The notes under the pieces: model-generated
What the model saw: only the letters and a program-made list of their open reading frames with translations
The model's database searches: none
Told to the model about the DNA's origin: nothing
Position numbers and translations under genes: made by a program
Source of the DNA: Carnegiea gigantea
Lineage: Eukaryota > Streptophyta > Magnoliopsida > Caryophyllales > Cactaceae
Assembly (NCBI GenBank): GCA_029747015.1
Contig: JAKOGI010000539.1
Location: 309,501-373,500, forward strand
Direction: 5' to 3'
DNA: 64,000 bases
Shown: positions 1 through 11,959 of the stretch, one piece after another
Position numbering within the stretch: the stretch's first letter is position 1
Layout of the letters: every line of letters begins with the position of its first letter

Positions 1-917
1 AACAATCAAATAACATAATTTATTAGATATTGTAGGTGCAAAAACCACAAACCTGCATTGATATCAGATATATTTTTTTCCCTAAAAAGCAGAACAGGTC
101 CAACAGGATGTTAAAGTTTACAGTTCACCTCCAATTTTATCAATTTTACAAAACAGACATATATATTTCCCCGTCCTTAATCTATTTCATAGCACAGACT
201 ACCCATTAATCAAAGAAAATCGATCCTCTTTAATAAAAAATCATCAAGAGAACCAGTAAAATTCTTTTCTAAAATAAAATAATGCACTAGTCCACGGCAC
301 AAGTTACGCTAGCATTACAACCCGAATCGCTAGCTAGCATAGCATGCATTAACAACTAACAGAGAATAAAGTACTAGGATGGTGGTCTAATCTTATCCTT
401 TTTTCTGTTAATAATAACCAATTATTCTTTTCGGCAAAAAGGCCAGGAAAAATAAGTGGTGTTGGTCACCTAGCTAGCCCGATCAAATAATTTTCTTATA
501 ATTAAATCTTGGACTGAAAATTCATGTATAATCTATAATCCACCAGCAAAACCAAGGAAAATACATTTAAAGGTGAGAGCACAAACACGCTTAGGTTATC
601 TGTCACACCCACTTCCTAACTTCCAATTCGCGTCAAACACAATTCAAAATCTTCCATTTGACGCTTAGAAAACCCCCCTGCTGCTCTTAATCACAACCAT
701 TTAATGGATTTTTCCCTCCAAAGAAGAACCCACAAGTTGACGACCCCCCAGAAAAACCCTTCCTGCAAGAAATAGACTGAAATCTCGTTTCCACTTTACT
801 GCCTCATCACACGAATTAAACCCTGCCAATCTCTCTCTTGTGTCTGAGTTTCTCTCTCTTGATTTCAGCTCACCAAATTGAAACGACTGGGGTAAACTCA
901 AGCACGCCAAGAAACGC
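1..917 (+). promoter_or_regulatory. 5' flank and leader of the P450 gene
   Basis: No coding sequence is supported here. The stretch is AT-rich upstream and becomes CT-rich at about 831-861, as is common in plant 5' leaders. It should contain the promoter and 5' UTR of the P450 gene starting at 918. I could not fix a TATA box or a transcription start. The open frame antisense to the leader at 701-946 is judged a shadow. Confidence 0.45.
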
Positions 918-3572
918 ATGCAGCACCCCATAAAACTCATGACCACCCTCCCCTCTCAACTAACCTCTGCTCTCATGCAACTCAGCTCTTACATTTCTCC
1001 TCCTCTGATCCCTACTAGTACCGTCATTCATCATCCCAACATCATGAACACCACCACCAACATGACAGCTTCGTCGTTTCCTCTGTCTTCCACCTCCTCC
1101 TCATCCCAGTCGGACCTTGCCAGAGTCACTCGGCAAGCATTCTCCCTACATGACATACAGGTCCTAGAGATTTTCCTTGCTGTAGCGGTTTTCATTGTAA
1201 TACGTTCTCTAAGGCAAAGGAAGCATCAAGGCTTACCAACATGGCCATTGGTGGGGATGTTGCCTTCCATGATAGTCGGCCTTAAGCAGAGCAACATGTA
1301 CGATTGGCTCAGCGAAATCCTCTGCCGTCAAGGTGGGACATTCCACTTCAAGGGTCCTGCTCTAAGCAACCTCAAATGTGTGGTCACGGCTGACCCCCGG
1401 AATCTTGAACATCTCTTGAAGACCAAGTTCTCAAACTTCCCAAAAGGAGAGTACTTCAGGAACACCTTAAGGGACCTCCTAGGGGATGGGATCTTCAACG
1501 CGGACGACGAGACGTGGCAGCGCCAGAGGAAAACAGCTAGCATTGAGTTCCACTCGGCACGGTTTCGCCAGCTCACCACAGAATCATCCCTTGAGTTGGT
1601 CCACAGGAGGCTTCTGCCAGTTCTAGAGGAGTCAGTCAAGGGTGCCATGCCTATTGACTTACAAGATGTGCTGCTCAGGCTCACCTTTGACAATATCTGT
1701 ATGATAGCTTTTGGGGTAGACCCCGGCTGCCTCAGCCCCGGACTACCAGAGATACCCTTTGCCCGGGCATTTGAGAGGGCAACCGAAGCTTCAGTTCTTC
1801 GGTTTGTTACTCCAACCGGGATATGGAAGACAATGAGAGCTCTTAACATTGGGCCAGAGAAAGAGCTGAAAGAGTCAATAAAGGGTGTCAATAAATTTGC
1901 AGACGAAGTTATCAGGACAAGAAGAAAAGAACTTGCTTTGCAGGACGAGATCAACAAGGAGAGATCAGATTTACTCACAGTATTTATGAAGTTAAGGGAT
2001 GAGAATGGGAAGTCATTTTCAGACAAATTTTTGAGGGATATCTGCGTGAACTTCATCCTTGCTGGAAGGGATACCTCATCTGTGGCGCTAAGCTGGTTTT
2101 TCTGGCTTATTGATCAGCACCCTGAAGTTGAGCAGAAGATCCTGGCTGAGATCTGCACAATAATCAGGGAAAGGGACGCTGCAGGAAATAGGGATGACAA
2201 AGGCAGTCTTGTATTTCGGCCAGAAGAGATTAAGAAGATGGAATATTTACAGGCTGCCATCTCAGAAGCTCTTAGGCTGTACCCTTCGGTGCCCGTTGAC
2301 CACAAGGAGGTAAGATTACTCTGTTCCTTTGAACCAAACATTCTAATTACCCACCATATTCCAATATTCAACTTGAGAAAATTCCGCTGCTGAGAGAAAG
2401 AAAACAACAAAACAACTCCTAGTGTGTACCACATCCATTCTTTCTCGCTAGATGTCAGACAGATGCATCCCTGCATCAAAAATCTTCACAAGAAGACTTC
2501 TCTGTTACACCCCTCAATCAAGCACCACAAAACCACACGTCAATTCATGACCACCAGGATTGCCTCAGCTCTGAGAGACCCCTGTTCCAATCTCAGTGAC
2601 TGAATACTGTTGATCAAGATCCAGATGCCCTAATCAGAGTAGATCAACATATCATACTGCTTTCCCACACTGTGATCCACGATCCTACTACTAATTGTGA
2701 CCCCACTTTCTCAAATCCCATTATGGCCGAGCCCCACAGTAAGCACCATAACAATTAGAAGACATTTGCACCAGGGCAGTTTTAAGACCATTTGGAATGC
2801 CTTGACCAAATACCCCAAAGTTCAGAAGCTTGCACCACTCCTCTCTGTTTCAGCAGGAACATATAATAATGCCAATATATTTGACTAAGAGATATTATTT
2901 AACATGAAAATAAGTGCCTTCGACCCCCTTCATTGGAGTTCTAAGATTTAGGAGAGGAAGATTTCAACAATTTGGCCTATTAATTTGATTCACCATTGAA
3001 CCCTGCCGGAGCACCATGAAACCCCTATCCCCAACAAACCGGAGGAGGGGGCATGCTCATTAGCAAAGACATAGGAAGCGGCTAAAGGAAACATAGATAC
3101 GTCTTTCTTTCTCGTTTGTTTATCATCGGCAAACCTTCACTGATATTCTATATGTTATAACATACAGGTTGTAGAAGATGATGTCTTCCCAGATGGCACG
3201 GTGCTGAAGAAGGGAACAAAAGTAATATATGCTATCTATGCCATGGGACGAATGGAAGCTATCTGGGGAAAGGACTGCAGAGAATACAACCCGGAGAGAT
3301 GGATCAGAGATGGTCGGTTCATGGGTGAATCTGCATACAAATTCACAGCTTTTAATGGAGGGCCTCGCCTATGCTTAGGAAAGGACTTTGCTTATTACCA
3401 AATGAAGTTTGCTGCTGCCTCTATTCTCTATCGATACCAAGTCAAGGTTGTTAAAGATCATCCAGTTCAGCCAAAGCTTGCATTGACTATGTACATGAAG
3501 TATGGACTTCAAGTAAACCTTATTAGACGTGATGAATCTGAGCTTCAAAAGTTCCTTGAGGCCAAGTGCTAA
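918..3572 (+). CDS. CYP86B1-like: CYP86B1-like cytochrome P450 (very-long-chain fatty acid omega-hydroxylase)
   Basis: Two exons, 918-2309 and 3168-3572, join in phase (GAG|GTAAGA ... TACAG|GTT) to give 598 codons plus TAA. Visible landmarks are a hydrophobic membrane anchor at about residues 80-95, the I-helix AGRDTS motif at 382-387, the K-helix ExxR at 450-453, PERW at 506-509, and the haem loop FNGGPRLCLG with the Cys ligand at 533. The sequence closely follows Arabidopsis CYP86B1 as I know it. That ER enzyme omega-hydroxylates C22-C24 acyl chains for suberin polyester. The intron lies just after the ExxR region. The frame is intact and looks functional. From the first ATG the N-terminus is about 40 residues longer than usual for the family, so Met43 or Met49 may be the real start. 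Substrate is inferred from family resemblance only. Confidence 0.93.
2310..3167 (+). other. intron of the P450 gene
   Basis: An 858-nt intron with GTAAGA donor and a T-rich stretch before TACAG. It holds only short chance frames, for example at 2697-2888. No transposon ends were recognised in it. Confidence 0.9.
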
Positions 3573-5274
3573 AATTCAGCCAGTAAGGCTATATGTCATG
3601 TTACCTTCTGTTTTTGCTATTTTTGTGATTAATTGTATTAGAACATATATTTATATATAGGTGGGGGTGGGGTTTACGAAGAAGGTAAATAGAATGGCAT
3701 AGTAAGGATCAAGGATCAAGATGGAATGGAGTTGCACACTTGCACATGCTAGGAGCAACATGTCAATAATGGGTTTGATATTTAAATTTTGAATTAAGTA
3801 CTCACAATATCAAAATGCTTTCAGTTCTTTTTAAGAAGAATATTATTTTCCCGTATTCTATACTTACCAGCCTGCTAATCCCTTTCCCCATATTTCTGTA
3901 GGCTGCGTAACCCCATCCCCCAGCTTGCTCATAGAATATTTACCCCCCTCCCCCACCAAAAAAAAAATTGAAGTATTTTTAGGAGGGTCACTTCTACATG
4001 CATGCTCGTCATATTCTACAAGATACACGCGTAGCAGTTGGTGAAGATTAATGGAACACATTTTTTGATACAACCTAATTTAAAAAAGTCGCTTACAATC
4101 AAATCCAGGGTCAAACATATCACAGGTGAGATAAATATCCACCAAAATAAGATCAAAAAGGATACTACTAAGCATCAAAGAAAACATTCAAAGGTCGCAG
4201 GGGAAAACCCCAACACTTCACAACAACAAAGCAGAGGTCTGCCCCACAAAATGGAAGATTCAGACCAGGGAAGGTTTTGCCTAACGAAATGTAAGATTCA
4301 GAAGCACCCGAAATTACGCCGGAGGACTAATCACTACAGTACCGCAGGCGCAGGACAACAATAGTAACATTATTAAAAAAGAAAAAGAAATACAAGAAAT
4401 AGAAACAAGAAGCATCTCCAAGGCGGTCGACTGTTGGATGTACAATTCTTACCCTATAATTGCAGAAAAAGCATAATTTTTGTCTACCACTAATATCAAA
4501 AACATTAGGCGGACAAAGAGGGAAAAAACATACATTTTCAAGGACAAATCTAGCACTAGCAAATTGATGGGCGCAGAAACTGGTTTGAAATATAGAATGT
4601 ATACATAAAGATATATACATGTGTGCACACATGTACACATAAATGTATATGTCGATATACATCTCTATGTAGACACATGCATATTAGTGTATATAAATGT
4701 GGACGCATATGTAGATGTATACATACACGTGAAAGCATATACGCTAACATGCAGAGAGTACATGTATGTGATGGATCGACTAAAAAGGTTTCCCAAATTC
4801 CAAGTTATTTTAGTTCTACGTAGCTACCTTCTAAGACGACACCCATTCCTAGAATTTCCAGATCTGCCCAGGGGTTATACGTCCTGTCAGAATATTTAAT
4901 GACTGTTGTATTGCACTTAATCGATGACTGCATCTTTTAATGGCCAGGTAAGCCACATGCAGCAATGGGTGAGCTAAGGACCACAGCTGTATCAGAAAGG
5001 CATAATCAGTTGACATATTGAATGCCACTTCAGGATAAGTCCCATTCTGAATGCTGGACTGAGTAAACAGTTGTGATTGTAAGATTCAGTTGCCACAAAG
5101 CCAAGCCATAGCTCAAGCATGACAATTCCTGTTATGAGGACTTTCTCCAAACATTTAACTACAAGTGGCAGAGGACATCATGATTCCTCCAATAATCATG
5201 TTCTTGACCACAGATACAAATGATGATAAATCATGAACGGTTTCTCACAAGGCTCAATTTTAGGCAACTTCCCT
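3573..5274. other. intergenic region between two convergent genes
   Basis: This 1.7-kb spacer holds the 3' UTRs of the P450 gene (+) and the HD-domain gene (-). No coding frame here looks real. The main structure is an alternating purine-pyrimidine stretch at about 4600-4760. Poly(A) sites cannot be placed with confidence. Confidence 0.6.
4600..4760. repeat. alternating purine-pyrimidine tract with a 20-bp perfect palindrome
   Basis: The tract is rich in ATGTATACAT and ACACATGTGT words. Positions 4616-4635 form a perfect 20-bp palindrome centred on TGCA. Such DNA can extrude a cruciform or adopt Z-form. Four overlapping small frames here are by-products of the repeat. Confidence 0.6.
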
Positions 5275-8200
5275 TCAAGCCTTGCCATCCCACTCTAGGT
5301 AGAACTCTTCAAGAAACTCTTCCATGAACTTGTGTCGCTTCTCGGCCCTCCTTTGCCCAGCCTGAAACACATATTTATATGACAGTCACAAAATCATTCA
5401 ATAAACTCAAACTACCACCAGACATGATTGAAATTGCAATATCAAATAAGATCTTTTAAGAGGGATGGGGGATATGACACCAACTGTCCCGGGGAAAAAA
5501 AAAAAAGGAAAAGGGTTTTCCTTTGAACAAACAGATAAATGAATAAATTCCAAAGAACCAAACAGCAGCTTGGAGATTAAATTGAAAAAGCCACAGCTTT
5601 ACCATGACAGTCTTGTTCTCACCTTTGTTTTCATTAAGTCCTTCAGCTTCAAAAGCTTCTCATGGAAATGATTTATGGTGGTTTGTTTATCTTTGTTCAT
5701 ATATTCTTCCTTTGACATCTCAAGTAGTGGCTTTATGACAGGATCATGCAGCACCCTGTTTCTACTCCCCCCAAAAGTGAAACAACGAGCAATACCTGAA
5801 CTTGAAGGACAAGATATACCAGCATTAGCATACAAAAAATGGTATAGACACTGATATTCCTCACTCGTAACTGATAACAGGAAAACAACTTCTGAACTAG
5901 AAGAGCTGGCAACAATATCTTATTACAAGTTATACAAGAAATTTATGGAGACATCATTGCGCATGGAATAACCTTGTCCATTTATGAATGTTTAAAATGG
6001 ATGGAATAAGAAAGAACAGGAGATCTAAGAAGAAAATTCCAAATTGCAAGAAATACAATGCCCACATAGTTATCAACTCCATCATTGATAAGAATCCAAG
6101 TGATGTAAAGAGAAATGCATATATTTCTCAAAGGTCCTCTTTCTGTTTTTTCAGAGGAGACAGGTGCCTTTGGAACCTGAATGTGGGTGCAAAATACTTT
6201 TTCAAAAATTAATAATTATAAACTGCTGTTCACAAGTACTTGGACCCATTAGAGCAAGATTTCTGTTAGATTTTCATGCACCCAAGAATCATCATAATAT
6301 AACTACTAAACTTTTGAAGCAAGCTCCACTCCAATAAGAAACCTAGTAGATGGAATTGCAAATGCAGGATCCCACAGAAGGGAGGGTCCTCTCTTTCATA
6401 AATCTAAATAATAAATCAAGATCCATATCTTAAGCCTCAAATGAGTTATACATGTAGCTGATGCGAAAAATGGAGTAAAGGGATTACCAATTGCACCAAT
6501 TGCATCAAGACGATCGGCATCTTGCACCACTCCAAACTCCAGAGAATACTTCTGATTTGTTTGCCCTGCAAGCTCCTCTTTGAAACCTAAGCAGATTTCC
6601 AGGAAAAAAGACTTTAAACAATAATTCATTTAATGGTGCAGCCAATAGGATAATTCCAATCAAATCACCCTAAGGATCTGTACAGTACAGAGAGAAGGGA
6701 CAATTAAACCAAGCCCAACTAATACCCAGCCTTTGCGCCCAGAAATAATAGCGACAATAGAATCTTCTTGAATAGATCACACGCCGACGTTTCATGCAGA
6801 TTTGGGTTCACTTTGGGCACACGAAGTAGGGCACTTAGGTGAATGTTTGCCGCTTAAATAAAGTAAGAAAAATAGCAGTTGCTTCTAGATCTTATCTTGA
6901 ATTTTGGGAGAGGCTCAGAGAACACTTTGTCCTCTATTCTTGCATAGTTGTAAACCCCAGCCCTCCCTGATAAAAGTCTTTCTTTGCGCGCCCCCCCCCC
7001 CCGGCCCCCAAAAAAAGGCTGAAGAACTTCAAGTTCATCAGGGTTGCACCAAAAAGCACATTCTCGTAATTAAACAAGAGATAACAAGTAGTTGATATCC
7101 AACGTACCCATCCCTTTTATGATGCCTGCTATCTTCACCCTCCTGCTCTCCTCTATGCCTTCCTCCTCAAGAAATTGCTCAATTAACTTTTCCTCAGAAG
7201 GATCTCTAAATGACAATAACCAAAGAAAGCCAGGTTCAAGTGAGACTCCGATGTCAGCAACCACGATAGAGTGGAGAAGTACTGTCTTTCCCAGGAAAAC
7301 ATAGGAAGAAACATCCCCTGGTCTTAGAAACTAAGAAAATGCCAAGAACATAGAAGGTAGAACCTAACCACCAAAATTTCCAGCTTTCACAAGTCAATGC
7401 CACATTAAAAAATCTTTGGCCATGTATCACCCAAAACCTTGGTTTTATATTAGTTCCTTTTTCCTCTCTTGAGATTTCGACTCATAAATCAGCTATCAGC
7501 ACAACAAGTTGCTGATAATTACCCTTTCCCTTCTTTGAAAGTCAATACTGCATTGAACAACTCTTAGCAATTATCATTCAAGCCTGCCTTTAAGAAGCAA
7601 TTGAGCTCAACTTGTTGAATGCAGAGAAGAAAGAATTGAAGAATACGAGTGTAGTACTAGAAACTCTTGGCACTCTATTCTTAAAAGGAATCAGGCAACA
7701 ACAGAGAAAGTAGCCAAAAGCCCAAACAAATCAAACCACACTTAAAAAAAAGAAAAAAAGAAAACAAAAGGAATCTCAGGTGGGAGGGAGAAAAAGTTAA
7801 ATTAGATGGAAAACCTCACCTGGCATATTTGTAATCTCCTGCAATTTGTAATACAAATAAAACAGTCAGTTAATGGAAAGATTAGTAATAACTGCCATCC
7901 TCACGGATCACAAACTAGTATGATGCAAGGATAAATTTGGGCTTCCCTACATGTGAGTATCTTGAAAGATCTAAGTTGTGCAAAGCGGGAACTCATGATA
8001 GATGTAATTTTGGAGCTAGATTTTACAAGGTGTACCATCACCGGCAGTGGATATTAATTCTGTTTAGATAGTGCAATAAGAACAGTCATTCTGTTCACAC
8101 ATGCATACATAGTTGGACAGTATCACAAACACAATTAAGACACAAAGCCAATCTCAAAGTGAAACTTTTCAACCCACTCGGAGTCCGCTTGTGCTCAGTC

Positions 8201-10000
8201 TGCTAGTAAGTCTTTTTCATGTGGCTTGGAGGGGGGATTCGAAGAAAAAAATTGAAACAGCATGCTTGCCATTTCTAAACACTATCTCATGATTGCACTA
8301 AGTAAACCATATGTTATTCATAATACTATGAATATTTGTATCTAAGTATCTCGGTGAACATTAGATCAGAAATCAAATACAGAGATGCAGAAAATAAAAT
8401 TGCTTTCTGTAGATAATGGATGATTCATGATTCACATTGGCACGTCAAACACCAGTCATTTTCCATAGCAATGATTAATAGTGGCCAGTTTGTTTCCATG
8501 GCTGCCATGTTTGAACAGCTTAAAACCAGAAAATATGTTTATCAACTTCTTTTCCATGGTATTTTGTATTCTTAAGAGAAATGTAAAAGAACAGGTTTTT
8601 TAACTATGATGACAAGAATTACCTATGTCATGTAAAAGTGCTGCAAGCTCCACCTTCAAACCCCAAAAAAAATCAGTCAGTCAGATACAGTGGTATAGAG
8701 AACAGTGATTCCAGCACAGTACTTGGAATACCAATATAACTATACAACAAAGATAGTGACCATAGTTCTCCCACTTTGACTAAAACCTCAACCAAACCGT
8801 TTTTCTTCAGAAAACCACAGAAGTCCAACTATAGTATCCATACTCCAAGCTTTACAAAGTCATCCTTCAAATATATTTGGAAAATTCCACATGTGAGTTG
8901 AAATCCCATGTTGGTCGTGAAAAAGTACAGTGATGAGTTTATAGCCATGAGCTGAACGAAAGACCTAATGGTTTAAGTTGTTCGGTAAAGTTCTGTCCAA
9001 CTCATATGTGTGATGTGTCACTCAATGCCTAAATCTTTGGGTGTCCAACCTGACAGATGCTAACTACAAAATTCATAAAAATGAAAAATGTATACATGAA
9101 TTATACGAAGGTGTTAGTTTTATTCAATGTCACGATCCATTTCAAATCGAAATCCAAAATCACACCTGAAGTCCACCGATAGGGTAGGCAGGATCAAACA
9201 TAACAATGTTACCCCTAATAACAAAGAGGTACATGCAGTCTACCCATTAGAAAGAAGCAAAAGATACTTTTCAAAGGCCTTTTTCTATACTCCATAATAG
9301 TCTAAAACTACAAGCTAAAATAATCTCACAAAGTGACTTTTTTACTTGTCTAAAGAGTAGAAAAATGCCTAACCCATTTGTAGCAAGTAAAAACCATATG
9401 ATACTTTATTTTCGTGAGCAAAGAAACATAATGTAAACCAACGTCAAGTGAAGATTGTCTTCCATCAAAGATTTAACATCCTAGAGGCGCAACTTAGGTG
9501 GTTTGACTTTTGAGCATGCCAAGCTGAAGCACCGGACCTGATGCTGAGGAGGTGGTAGATTATAAGTTCTACACTCCCTTACTCTTGCTACAACAAATTG
9601 TAAGTTCTACACAACGAGTACCCAACTTTTCATTACTCTTGTCAAATATCTAAACATGGACGGAGTTAGGCTACTCTACTCTCCCTTACTCTTGCTACCT
9701 TCCATTCTTTTCAATCGACACTCCACCACCTACCACTCATAGACCACCAAACATACCCACGGTCAAACTTGTTTTGGGTCAGCAGAAGCATCACATTTTA
9801 CTCTAACACCCAGACACAAGTCTCAGCACTTAGTCACCGACATCTGCTGCTTATTTTCAATTTCAATTCCATAGTCATAGAACATAACACCAACCAGTTA
9901 GGCTACCCAAATTGCAATGTGTGCACAATTCCATGAACAATGAAACAAAGAAAACAACGCAAAATTTTATATTCAATCAGAGATGTGTATGTGTGTGGGT

Positions 10001-10058
<58 letters not shown>

Positions 10059-10227
10059 CGATCTCCATTGAATCAGGGTAAGAAGAGAGGCCTTCTTCGC
10101 GAGCAAGAGAGAGCGCCAAGTCTCGAACACGGAAGACATGGGAGGCGTCATGAGAGGCATCGTTGCTTTTCATGGCTTCCTCCACCAGCTTCTCCGCCCT
10201 AATCACCGTCTCTCTCCTCCCCGCCAT
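5275..10227 (-). CDS. HD-domain metal-dependent phosphohydrolase (YpgQ/YedJ-like), seven exons
   Basis: Exons in gene order are 10060-10227, 8623-8653, 7820-7838, 7108-7205, 6488-6586, 5623-5795 and 5275-5361. All introns are GT-AG and phases agree, giving 675 nt (224 residues plus TGA). The protein starts MAGRRETV. It carries the HD signature: His30 in an HDASHVFRV context, His64-Asp65 in ALLHDIGD, and Asp128/Asp133 in VVQDADRLDAIG. Family members are small soluble metal-dependent phosphohydrolases. Bacterial relatives such as YpgQ have been reported to act on nucleotides, but the plant substrate is not established by sequence. The C-terminal third (FGGSRNRVLHDP, TTINHFHEKLLKLKDLM) matches the plant orthologues I remember. 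Exons 2 (31 nt) and 3 (19 nt) are very short. The gene is convergent with the P450 gene and looks intact. Confidence 0.92.
6986..7016. repeat. poly-C / poly-A tract in intron 4 of the HD-domain gene
   Basis: A homopolymeric C run followed by GG, more C and an A run lies inside the intron between the exons at 6488-6586 and 7108-7205. It is prone to length variation and to sequencing error. No function is proposed. Confidence 0.6.
9984..10053. repeat. compound microsatellite (GT)n(GA)n beside a splice donor
   Basis: A GT run passes into a GA run ending at 10053. On the gene (minus) strand it reads (CT)n(AC)n. It begins about five bases inside intron 1 of the HD-domain gene, whose donor is the ac at 10058-10059. 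The small frames spanning this tract on both strands are artefacts of the repeat, apart from the genuine exon 1 portion. Confidence 0.9.
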
Positions 10228-10400
10228 TTTCTCTCTCCGCCGCCGATTATTTTCTCGCAGTCGCCTCCGGTGCTGCTAATTCTGACTTGATTTTCGAATT
10301 GCGATTGACCCGGCGTATTCAATCTCTCTATCTATCTATGTGAATCCATATAATAATAAATAATAAATATATATTAAATTGAGTGTTAGCATCTATACTA
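10228..10400 (-). promoter_or_regulatory. 5' leader and proximal promoter of the HD-domain gene
   Basis: Sequence immediately upstream (minus sense) of the HD-domain start codon. CT-rich leader sequence gives way to AT-rich DNA. No individual element is certain. It borders the AT-rich repeat array directly, so the promoter may be short. Confidence 0.35.
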
Positions 10401-11900
10401 TTATTTATAAAATTCTAGAATGGTGCAACGACAGTGATTTGCGAGATTAGGTATAATCTTAATCATGAAAATTATTTATGCATTAAGTCTAAGCCGTCGA
10501 TTTTAAAATTAAGATATCTTCTTATTTTATTTAAAAAATTTTCCATAATTTTCGATATGCATGATAAAAGAATAAAAGATAGATAATAATCCAATTATCC
10601 AGAGAAGAATAGGTAATTATATTTATTCATTAAATCTAAATCTTAGATTTTAGTTTTAAAAAACCACCTTCTCTAAGTAAAATACCCATTTATAATTTTT
10701 ATTTTTTTAAAAAATCACTCATAATTTGGGTTATATTTGATAAAGGATACATGATAATTTTTATTATCTAAAAAAAATTCAAGTAGTTAAAAAAATGATA
10801 ACCTTTGGAAAAACTTAAAATGCTAGCTACAACAGAAGTTATTTGTAGGATTTGATGTAATTTCAGCCATAAAAATTAGATAATTACATTAATTCATTAA
10901 ATCTAGATCATAGATTTTAGTTTAAAAAATCACCTTATCTAAGTGAACTACCCATTTACAATTTTTATTTTTTTTAAAAAATCACTCATAATTTTGGTTA
11001 TATTTGATAAAGAATACATAATAATTCTATTATCTAAAAAAATATACGTCATTTAAAAAAGTGATAATATTTGGAAAAACTGAAAATACTAGCTATAACA
11101 GAAATGATTTACAAGATTTAATATAATCTCAGCCATAAAAATTAGTTGTCTATTAAATGTATGCATTCAATTTTGTATCTAATTTGTCTATCTATCTACA
11201 CAATCAATAACAATATTTGAAAAATCCTAAAATACTAACATGAGAGTATTTTAGTTTTTTAAAAAAACCTTATCTAAGTAAAATACCCATTTATAGTTTT
11301 ATTTTTAAAAAAAATCACTCATAATTTCAATCATAGTTGATAAAAGATACATGATAATTCTATTATCTAAAAAAAATTCAAGCAGTAAAAAAATGATAAT
11401 CTTTGGAAAAACCTAAAATGGTAGCTACAATGAGAGTGATTTGCAGAATTTGATGTAATCTCAGCCATAAAAACTGGACAATTATCTTTATTCGTTAAAT
11501 CTAAATCATAGATTTTTAGTCTAAAAAAACTACCTTATCTAAGTAAACTACCCATTTACAATTTTATTTTTTTTAAAAAAATACCTCATAATTTTGGTTA
11601 TATTTGATAAAGGATACATGATAATTCTATTATCTAAAAAAAATTCAAGCAGTTAAAAAAAGTGATAATCTTTGAAAAAATAAAGAATACTAGCTATAAC
11701 GGGAGTGATTTATCGTTATATCTGTCTACACTATATTAATAACAATATTTGGAAAACTCTAAAATACTAACGCAAGAGTGATTTGCAGAACTTGATGTAA
11801 TCTTAGTCACAAATATTATCAACTCGTTAAATCTAAACCCTTGATTTTAAAATTTAAAAAAAAAATAGTTTGTAATTGCCGTCTATCTCCAAGCAAAATA
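10400..11900. repeat. AT-rich tandem repeat array with two alternating spacings
   Basis: A long unit recurs with words such as CTAAGTAAAATACCCATTTA and ATAATTCTATTATCTAAAAA. The ATAATTCTATTATCT word (or a close variant) occurs near 10749, 11016, 11349 and 11616, giving spacings of 267, 333 and 267. The higher-order period is therefore about 600 bp. A partial fifth copy is near 11889. No coding potential and no clear terminal inverted repeats were seen. Confidence 0.8.
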
Positions 11901-11959
11901 CTCATTTATTTTTATTTATTTTCAAAAACAAAACTTAGGGGAGTTAACTACCTACTCCT

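Noticed and set aside
701..946. 81-codon minus-strand frame upstream of the P450
   Set aside because: Lies over the leader and start of a clear gene on the other strand, with no motif.
1328..2056. 242-codon frame antisense to the P450
   Set aside because: Shadow of a strongly conserved coding exon. No independent motif.
9912..10202. Plus-strand frame across the (GT)n(GA)n repeat
   Set aside because: Repeat-driven reading antisense to exon 1 of the HD-domain gene.
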